Assembly (NCBI GenBank): GCA_050951465.1
Contig: JBMNJC010000007.1
Span: 1-49,814 of the forward strand
DNA: 49,814 bases
Source: JAAZHD01 sp012510895
GTDB taxonomy: Bacteria; Bacillota; Clostridia; Caldicoprobacterales; DTU083
Reading direction: 5' to 3'
Shown: piece by piece, positions 43,776 to 49,814 of the stretch
How the letters are laid out: each line of letters opens with the position of its first letter
Numbering within the stretch: position 1 is the first letter of the stretch
The notes under the pieces: generated by a model
The model's database searches: none
Seen by the model: the letters and a program-made list of their open reading frames with translations, nothing else
What the model was told of the DNA's origin: nothing
Position numbers and translations under genes: made by a program

Positions 43776-44942
43776 TTACTCTGTTATGTTTATAACCGCC
43801 GCGGGAGCAAAAGGTTTGCGCCTTGTAATTTTATAAGTATTGTAACTATCGTGCTCTTCGTATAATGCTGTTTCTATGCTTTCGTCAGGTATTGGCTTAA
43901 AGGGCTTCTTTATATTTATGTACAGAATTCCATCGAGATCCTTTGCATCCTGTTTATCCACTTCACTAAAGTTCAGGGTGATTCTGCCGTCATAATATGC
44001 TGCATCAGTAAATCTTTTATAAAGGGCTTGAACAGAGCCCATAGTATTATCTCTTGCAGGCAGTATTTCAAAATTATTTTTATATTGTTTGAAATATTTG
44101 ATCCACTTTTTTACGGTTTCTGAATTCTTTTCAGGATCCTTGTTCAGGAAGTTTGGCCAATGCATGCCGAAGTAGCTTTTTTTCACTACATCAGGGGGAT
44201 TGGCATCAACTGCATACCAGCTTATTAAATCGGTTGTGCGGTCAACATTTATAATGCCGTTCTCAACGCATGCTCCCACCGGTTTCTCTTCAGTGGTATA
44301 TTCCATTGATGCATATGGTGTAGATACATACCTTATGCCATACTCAGCCAGTATTGATGACAAGTGATCATCGCCGGGAGAATATACATATCTAAAGCAG
44401 GGTGGAATAAAGCTTTTTATATCTGTTGTTAAACCGTTTTGTCTCATGATTTCAAAGAATGCATCCAGATGTTCCCTGACGATATCAGGCGGTGTCATTT
44501 TATTTCTTCCGCTTTCTTTGTCGGTCTGATAAAATTCGGCATATTCCATATTTCCTTCGTCTGTCCAATACATGTGCATCACCCCGTGAAGGGCAAGTTC
44601 CATGTAGTCACTTTCGGAATTTATAATATCGCGTGCTTCATCAATCTGCGGATCAAGTCTGGATGCATTGTCCCAGAGAGCGCCGTATTTGTTTGAATTT
44701 CTTACTCTTGCAAGCAAATTGCTTCTGTCCCATTCACCGGCCACGAATCCGCATTTGATTCGCATATTAAGGCTTCGCCCTAATTCAATTATCACTTTGT
44801 AGTCTTCAATATGATGCCTTCTACCAATGCCTGAACGGGAAGGGCCGTTTTTGTACCTGTGATCATCACCGCACCACCAGCCCACATCATCAACGACCAC
44901 CAAAAAGCTGTGAGGAATGCAAAAAAGATCATTCTGATACAT
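43776..44942 (-). CDS. Polysaccharide-deacetylase-like (NodB-fold) protein
   Basis: 388 residues. The longer start at 44960 is rejected because AGAGGGTGA precedes the ATG at 44942 at normal distance. V-V-D-D-V-G-W near the N-terminus resembles the Asp pair of the first NodB motif; E-L-A-L-H-G-V-M-H (near residue 115) gives the two zinc His; F-I-P-P-C-F-R-Y (near 182) corresponds to the R-x-P-x-x motif. A metal-dependent N- or O-deacetylase of imported oligosaccharides is the simplest reading, in line with the N-acetylhexosamine theme. Transcribed divergently from the GH20-like gene at 45208. Confidence 0.65.
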   Translation of the reverse strand: MYQNDLFCIPHSFLVVVDDVGWWCGDDHRYKNGPSRSGIGRRHHIEDYKVIIELGRSLNMRIKCGFVAGEWDRSNLLARVRNSNKYGALWDNASRLDPQIDEARDIINSESDYMELALHGVMHMYWTDEGNMEYAEFYQTDKESGRNKMTPPDIVREHLDAFFEIMRQNGLTTDIKSFIPPCFRYVYSPGDDHLSSILAEYGIRYVSTPYASMEYTTEEKPVGACVENGIINVDRTTDLISWYAVDANPPDVVKKSYFGMHWPNFLNKDPEKNSETVKKWIKYFKQYKNNFEILPARDNTMGSVQALYKRFTDAAYYDGRITLNFSEVDKQDAKDLDGILYINIKKPFKPIPDESIETALYEEHDSYNTYKITRRKPFAPAAVINITE

Positions 44943-45207
44943 AAATTCACCCTCTGTCATTTTTTCGCAACTATAATTATTTTGCTTTCGTTTTAAAGAT
45001 AGGATTAAACATGCTCGGTATACAGATATAAATTACAAATATAAATGCTGTACATTTCAGTTTTATTTGTGACTGATATCTATTTATATTCTACTATTAT
45101 TCATAATAAATTGCTAGTAATAAATGCATATTTTTGGTATTATCAAATTGAGAATTGCATTATGTGAAGCGGCTTTGAACAAAAGATTCCGTAACAAGGA
45201 GGCTGCC

Positions 45208-47097
45208 ATGAAACTATATTTTAATGCTTATGAAAAGATTTTAAACGGTATCAGGGAACTGTCAGGCGAGCTTGGCTTTGAACTTTCTGATAAAGAAGAA
45301 GCAGATGTATGCATAGAAGTTTCGCAAACAGAAGAAGAGGTTGTTAAAGCAGAGCTGCAGGATAAAAATGCGATTATTACTTATGGAAGCGGCCCGGCAC
45401 GTTTTTACAGAGGCCTGGGTCTGCTGCTTGAGGCTTTGAGGGAAGGGAAAACCGAATTCTTCTGTAAAGAAACCCCTTGTTTTATTAAAAACGGTGCCAT
45501 GCTAGATGTATCCCGAAATGCAGTCATGAGGCCGGAAACCGTAAAGTATATGATACGGCGGATGGCACTGATGGGACATAATACTTTGATGCTCTATACA
45601 GAAGATACATATGAGATACCATCTCGTCCCTATTTTGGATATGCAAGGGGAAGGTATACTAAATCTGAAATTAAAGATATGGATGCGTATGCTCTGTTAT
45701 TTGGAATAGAACTGATTCCATGCGTACAGTTTTTAGGGCATTTGGCTACAGCATTGCGTTGGAGTTGTACTCAGCCATATCGCGACACAGCTAATATTCT
45801 GCTTGTAGGAGCCAAAGAGACATATGATTTTATTGAGGATATGCTGAAAACGCTGAGGGAATGTTTTACCAGCAGGAGACTTCATATGGGAATGGACGAA
45901 GCTCACGCCCTTGGTTTAGGACAATACCTGGAGAGAAATGGTTACAGGCATCAGACTGATATTTTCTTTGAACATTTGGAAAAGATTACGAAACTTGCCA
46001 GGGACTACGGCTTTAAGCCTATGATGTGGAGCGATATGTTCTTCCGCATGTTAACTAAGAGAAAAATAGATTATGATACTGAAGTTGTTTTTACCAGGGA
46101 AATCACTGACAAGATACCGGAAGGGATTCAGCAAATCTTTTGGGATTACTACCACGACAATAAGGACTTTTACACTACCATAATAGATAAGCATAAAGAT
46201 CTGGGAGAAGACACAATGTTTGCAGGTGGAATCTGGACATGGGTGGGCGGCATTCCGGCATATAAACGTACGCTTGACAATACCTTGCCGGCTCTTTCTG
46301 CATGCAAGGAAAAAAACATAAAAGAAGTTATGGCAACCATCTGGCATAATGGAGCAGAATCTAATCTGATTTTGTCCCTGGCGGGATTGCAGGTATATGC
46401 AGAATACGGCTATACGGGAGAGTACTGTGAGGAAAAGACGGCTAAACGATTTAAAACATGCTGCAATGCCAATTATAACGACTTTCTTGTACTGGATGCA
46501 GCAGAGCATCCTGAAGGAGACTTGACCAATGTAAATGCTACCCGTTTTCTACTGTACAACGATCCCCTTATAGGTTTGGTGGATAAACATGTTGAGCATC
46601 TTAATGTCGGGGATTTTTACAAAAAGCTTTCAAAAGACTTTATGAAACTTGGGCCTGAGTCAGGCTTGATAAAGCCGGCATTTGATGTTGCCCGGAAGCT
46701 TATTTCGGTCCTTGAGCTAAAATCTGATTTTGGGGTTCGTCTTAAGCGTGCTTATGACGCTGGTGACAGACAGACTCTTAAAGACATGGCTGATGAGTGT
46801 CAGGAGATAATAAAGCGTCTGGAAGATCTGCGCCTCTGTCACAGGGAAGTCTGGCTGCTTTATAACAAGCCTTTCGGCTGGGAGATTCTGGACGCACGTT
46901 ATGGTATACTAAAGACACGCTTTTCCACAGCTAAAGACAGAATTGAGGCCTATCTGACCGGTGAAATTTCCTCCATAGAGGAACTCGAGATGGAGCGGCT
47001 GTGGTACGATTGCAGGGAAGAAGACAATGAAAAGCCTGCCTTTCATATGGGCACCTGGGGCAGTTTCACAAGCATATATACAGCCGGTGTCTTTTAA
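45208..47097 (+). CDS. GH20-like beta-N-acetylhexosaminidase
   Basis: 629 residues from the ATG at 45208, preceded by AAGGAGG; the frame's earlier ATG at 45124 has no such site. A short N-terminal alpha/beta domain (to about residue 90), then the barrel with N-G-A-M-L-D-V-S-R-N, Q-F-L-G-H-L and H-M-G-M-D230-E231, the catalytic pair. I-W-T-W-V-G-G and T-I-W-H-N-G supply aromatic sugar contacts. Long helical C-terminus. Similar to soil-bacterium hexosaminidases that accept GlcNAc and GalNAc. Cytoplasmic. Ends at a strong terminator. Confidence 0.85.
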   Translation: MKLYFNAYEKILNGIRELSGELGFELSDKEEADVCIEVSQTEEEVVKAELQDKNAIITYGSGPARFYRGLGLLLEALREGKTEFFCKETPCFIKNGAMLDVSRNAVMRPETVKYMIRRMALMGHNTLMLYTEDTYEIPSRPYFGYARGRYTKSEIKDMDAYALLFGIELIPCVQFLGHLATALRWSCTQPYRDTANILLVGAKETYDFIEDMLKTLRECFTSRRLHMGMDEAHALGLGQYLERNGYRHQTDIFFEHLEKITKLARDYGFKPMMWSDMFFRMLTKRKIDYDTEVVFTREITDKIPEGIQQIFWDYYHDNKDFYTTIIDKHKDLGEDTMFAGGIWTWVGGIPAYKRTLDNTLPALSACKEKNIKEVMATIWHNGAESNLILSLAGLQVYAEYGYTGEYCEEKTAKRFKTCCNANYNDFLVLDAAEHPEGDLTNVNATRFLLYNDPLIGLVDKHVEHLNVGDFYKKLSKDFMKLGPESGLIKPAFDVARKLISVLELKSDFGVRLKRAYDAGDRQTLKDMADECQEIIKRLEDLRLCHREVWLLYNKPFGWEILDARYGILKTRFSTAKDRIEAYLTGEISSIEELEMERLWYDCREEDNEKPAFHMGTWGSFTSIYTAGVF

Positions 47098-47120
47098 TAT
47101 TTAAGATGCATGGCAGATAA

Positions 47121-47166
47121 AAGCTTGAAATTCTATTCGCTGAAACAATGGAATTTCAAGCTTTTT
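47121..47166 (+). terminator. Long rho-independent terminator
   Basis: AAGCTTGAAATTC pairs with GAATTTCAAGCTT, and the stem extends to 17 bp including one G-U pair, around a 9-base loop; followed by TTTTT. Ends the GH20-like transcript before the regulator gene. Confidence 0.9.
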
Positions 47167-47226
47167 CATAATAATACAGAATAAATATAAACCTCGTTAT
47201 GTTTTCGAAAATTTAGCATTAAACAC

Positions 47227-47255
47227 TTGTAATATACTCGGTATTTCGATAAAAT
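47227..47255 (+). promoter_or_regulatory. Promoter of the LacI-family gene
   Basis: TTGTAA (47227-47232), 17-base spacer containing CTCGGTAT, TAAAAT (47250-47255). CTCGGTAT also occurs in the divergent spacer at about 45015, with a partly similar right flank, so it may be part of an operator. Confidence 0.55.
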
Positions 47256-47308
47256 AGTTTTAAATATTGAAAAGATTATGCAGGCGTAATGAAAGAAGGT
47301 ATGAATAA

Positions 47309-48328
47309 TTGGCCACGTTAAAGGACATTGCAAAAATTGCCGGTGTAAACGTTTCGACAGTATCTAAAGCATTAAGAGATGCTTCGGATATAAGTGAGCA
47401 GACAAAGCTGCAGATCAAAAAAATTGCAGATGAGCTGGGCTATAAATATAAAAAAAGCGATAAACCGGAAGCATATTATGAACACGCAATTAATAATTTT
47501 AAGACTATTGGAATAATATGTCCTGAGGTTGCCAGCAATTACTATACGGAAATCATAAATATTATAGCCCAGGAAACCCGAAAAGCAGGTTATTTATGCA
47601 TTATCTGTTTTACAGATTTTGAACCTGAGAACGAAAAACATTATCTGAAAGAATTGCTTAACATGCAAGTGAAAGGCATAATATTTATATCTGAAAGCTT
47701 TGAGATAAATAATATTCTCAATCAATATAAGGAGCATAATTCAACTCCTTTGGTTTTAATATCTCCCAATGCTGTAACCAAAGATTTTGACTGCATAAAG
47801 ATTGATGATGAATACGGAATAAAGTTGTCAGTACAACATTTAATTGAAAAAGGGCATACCGATATCGGGTACATTGGGGATGAATTATCAAATCCCAGGC
47901 TTGAAGCGTTTTTGAGGGTAATGGAGGAAAATAAATTAAAGATCAACAAAAAATGGATACAGGTAAGCAGTGAAAGGTTTGAACGATGCGGCTATGAAAC
48001 AATGAGCAATATCTTAATGAGCGGCGGAAGCCTGCCTACTGCCGTTTTGGCAGCATATGATGATATTGCAATCGGAGCCATTAGAGCCGTTAATGATGAA
48101 GGACTTAAGGTGCCTGATGATATTTCTATTATAGGAATTGATAATATAAGGTCAACAGATTACAGTAATCCGCCTTTGACAACCGTAGCCGGGCCTATTG
48201 TCGAGATGGGAAAGATCGCCCTCAAGCTTTTATTTAAGAAAATTAACTCTCCCAAATATAGTGTAGTACAGAACGTTACACTGTCTCCCGAATTAATACA
48301 AAGAAAATCTGTTAAAGACATGAATTAA
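47309..48328 (+). CDS. LacI-family transcriptional regulator
   Basis: 339 residues, TTG start with AAGAAGGT upstream. Helix-turn-helix at residues 1-25 (A-T-L-K-D-I-A-K-I-A-G-V-N-V-S-T-V-S-K-A-L) in the typical LacI form, hinge helix to about 55, then a periplasmic-binding-protein-like effector domain ending in T-T-V-A-G-P-I. The only transcription factor in the window; likely represses parts of this glycan locus and responds to a sugar or amino-sugar derivative. The effector cannot be read from sequence. Confidence 0.95.
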   Translation: MATLKDIAKIAGVNVSTVSKALRDASDISEQTKLQIKKIADELGYKYKKSDKPEAYYEHAINNFKTIGIICPEVASNYYTEIINIIAQETRKAGYLCIICFTDFEPENEKHYLKELLNMQVKGIIFISESFEINNILNQYKEHNSTPLVLISPNAVTKDFDCIKIDDEYGIKLSVQHLIEKGHTDIGYIGDELSNPRLEAFLRVMEENKLKINKKWIQVSSERFERCGYETMSNILMSGGSLPTAVLAAYDDIAIGAIRAVNDEGLKVPDDISIIGIDNIRSTDYSNPPLTTVAGPIVEMGKIALKLLFKKINSPKYSVVQNVTLSPELIQRKSVKDMN

Positions 48329-48361
48329 GTCAGAGTAAGTAGTAAAAATGCTGATATCATT

Positions 48362-48390
48362 TTGCAATTCTGTCAATGGTTTCTTATATA
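48362..48390 (+). promoter_or_regulatory. Possible promoter of the GH28-like gene
   Basis: TTGCAA (48362-48367), 17 bases, TATATA (48385-48390), 37 bases before the start codon. Reasonable geometry, moderate match. Confidence 0.4.
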
Positions 48391-48426
48391 AAAATTATAT
48401 TCATATTATTATGGAGGTTTTGAAGA

Positions 48427-49761
48427 ATGGAAAAAGAATATTACAGCCCCAATGATTTTATGAACCTTGACAGTGATTCAGCCATGATTCAGGCTGCAGT
48501 AGATGCAGCAGCTGAGTCAGGAGCCAAGGTAGTAATACCAAGGCGGAATAAACGTACCGGAAAGGATTTTTGGAACATTACAAAGGCTGTTGAGCTTCAT
48601 ACAGGGAGTGTCGTTATTTTGGATAATTGCTGCCTGCGCCTGGCAGACGGGGTGTTTTGCAATGTATTTAAGAACTCTAACGGCAGGAAGGCGCTTGGCA
48701 AGACCATTGAAGGGCGGCAGTATGATATCAGGATTACCGGCATCGGCAATGCTGTGCTGGACGGCGGGAATCATAATGGCCTGACAGAGAAAACCCAGTT
48801 TACAAATGGCATGCCCGGAATAATAGAGAACACAATGATACATTTTCATAATGCGGAACGCGTCACAATTGAGAATATGCGTATCATTAACCAGCGTCAC
48901 TGGGGTATGACCTTTCACTATGTTTCAGAAGGCAGGATATCAAATATTGAGTTTATGGCTCACAATAATGCTCCGAATCAGGATGGTATTGATCTGCGCA
49001 CAGGCTGCAACCGCTTTATAATTGAAAATATTACCGGCTGCACCGGCGATGATACAGTAGCCTTAACATGCCTGGACGGCAGGACCGAAAGGCAGTTAGC
49101 GGTTGAAGGCATGGATCCTGATCTGCACAGCGTAATTGTTCGTAACGTTTCAACTTATGTTACCGGCAATCATGCAATAGTCAGGCTTCTGAATCATGGT
49201 GGAAAGAAGCTTTACAATATTATAGTTGAAAATATACTGGACCGTTCTGATGGGGATAGGTTCCGCCCGGGAGCGGCAGTGCGCATTGGAGAACAAAGGT
49301 ACTATTCTGACAGCGGCCCTGCTCAGCTTGGAGACACCTTTGGGATCACGGTAAGGAACGTAATTACATGTGCCAGATTTGGTGTCTTTATTTCCTGTAC
49401 CCTGCAGGATGCATTCATAAACAACATACAGCTATATGGAACCGCAGGTACCGGAGTGTTCTTCAGTAAAGGAACTATGCGCAATATTCATATCAGCGAT
49501 GTCCATTACAGCGTCAACTGTGCCACATCTGAAACTTTTCTTGACGGTGGGATTTTATTTAAGTTTGATAAACTATGCGCTTTGTATTTTAATGAGAGTG
49601 ACTGCAAGGATCTGACAGTGCGGGGCGTAACAGCAGGAAAAGCCCTTTCAGCTGTTTTTGGAGGAAGCGGAGACGTGAATTTAATTGCCGACGGGATTAT
49701 CAGGCTTAACCCGGAAACAAAACTTATAGACGGCGAGTCAATAAAAGCCGATTTACGATAG
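48427..49761 (+). CDS. GH28-like parallel beta-helix glycosidase
   Basis: 444 residues, GGAGG eight bases before the ATG. Right-handed parallel beta-helix pattern with short repeated strands (I-T-G-I-G-N, V-T-I-E-N-M-R-I, V-I-V-R-N-V-S). GH28 motifs: N-Q-D186-G-I-D (polygalacturonase N-T-D), G-D208-D209-T-V-A (the Asp pair), and a following H-x-x-V-R-L segment near residue 251 in the place of the catalytic His/Arg. GH28 enzymes hydrolyse galacturonic-acid-containing or related linkages by inversion. No signal peptide, so it works on imported fragments. The frame ends at 49761, 53 bases before the window end, where nothing else is seen. Confidence 0.8.
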   Translation: MEKEYYSPNDFMNLDSDSAMIQAAVDAAAESGAKVVIPRRNKRTGKDFWNITKAVELHTGSVVILDNCCLRLADGVFCNVFKNSNGRKALGKTIEGRQYDIRITGIGNAVLDGGNHNGLTEKTQFTNGMPGIIENTMIHFHNAERVTIENMRIINQRHWGMTFHYVSEGRISNIEFMAHNNAPNQDGIDLRTGCNRFIIENITGCTGDDTVALTCLDGRTERQLAVEGMDPDLHSVIVRNVSTYVTGNHAIVRLLNHGGKKLYNIIVENILDRSDGDRFRPGAAVRIGEQRYYSDSGPAQLGDTFGITVRNVITCARFGVFISCTLQDAFINNIQLYGTAGTGVFFSKGTMRNIHISDVHYSVNCATSETFLDGGILFKFDKLCALYFNESDCKDLTVRGVTAGKALSAVFGGSGDVNLIADGIIRLNPETKLIDGESIKADLR

Positions 49762-49814
49762 TATATAAAAGCCACAAAGGCATATTTTCGAAAAGTTGAT
49801 TCTGCTATCTGCTA

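Noticed and set aside
1..49814. tRNA, rRNA or CRISPR arrays
   Set aside because: Reading through all spacers gave no cloverleaf with CCA-type acceptor, no ribosomal segments and no regularly spaced repeats.

Overview
The window looks like part of a chromosome from an anaerobic, low-to-moderate-GC Firmicute, probably Clostridia. The grounds are strong AGGAGG-type ribosome binding sites, several TTG and GTG starts, sigma-A type promoters, LplB/YtcP-type sugar ABC transporters without their own ATPase, an IS256-family insertion sequence, and paralogues typical of Clostridia and Paenibacillus. No rRNA, tRNA or CRISPR array was seen. The genus cannot be named from the sequence alone.

Almost every gene fits one theme: uptake and intracellular dismantling of an amino-sugar-containing, probably N-acylated glycan. 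From left to right: positions 1-8244 hold a GH20-like fragment, a GH123/DUF4091 protein, a PHP phosphoesterase, a Gfo/Idh/MocA dehydrogenase, a neutral-ceramidase-family protein and a GH20 hexosaminidase. Positions 8245-14969 hold a tandemly duplicated, frameshift-riddled solute-binding lipoprotein and two permeases, the first of them frameshifted. Positions 15046-19903 hold two creatininase-family amidohydrolases and two more ceramidase-family proteins, with gene ghosts of a ceramidase-like and a GH20 gene in the spacers. Positions 20114-31483 hold a MATE-like membrane protein, a second GH20, an amidohydrolase, an M20 peptidase, a second dehydrogenase and two large putative glycosidases. Positions 31671-38593 hold a YgjV-like membrane protein, a reverse-strand sialidase-like protein, another amidohydrolase and an intact permease-permease-lipoprotein transporter.

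Positions 38600-41060 are a mobile-element scar. An IS256-family element inserted next to a decayed second transposase, and the area is bracketed by two identical terminator hairpins. Inside the IS, beyond the transposase stop codon, lies about 230 bases of unexplained sequence with three nested long-range helices, which looks like a structured RNA. The transposase ribosome binding site also sits in a hairpin that only transcripts entering from outside should form.

Positions 41247-49761 hold a MATE transporter, an unknown TIM-barrel-like protein, a reverse-strand deacetylase-like protein, a GH20-like hexosaminidase, the only transcription factor in the window (LacI family) and a GH28-like beta-helix protein.

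None of the glycosidases shows a signal peptide at its ribosome-binding-site-supported start, so the working model is import of oligosaccharides by the ABC transporters, then cytoplasmic cleavage by the GH20, GH123, GH28 and sialidase-like enzymes. N-acyl or amide bonds would be handled by the ceramidase-family, creatininase-family and amidohydrolase proteins, and the sugars oxidised by the two dehydrogenases. The three ceramidase-family proteins lack the serine that defines true neutral ceramidases, so their chemistry is probably different and undescribed.
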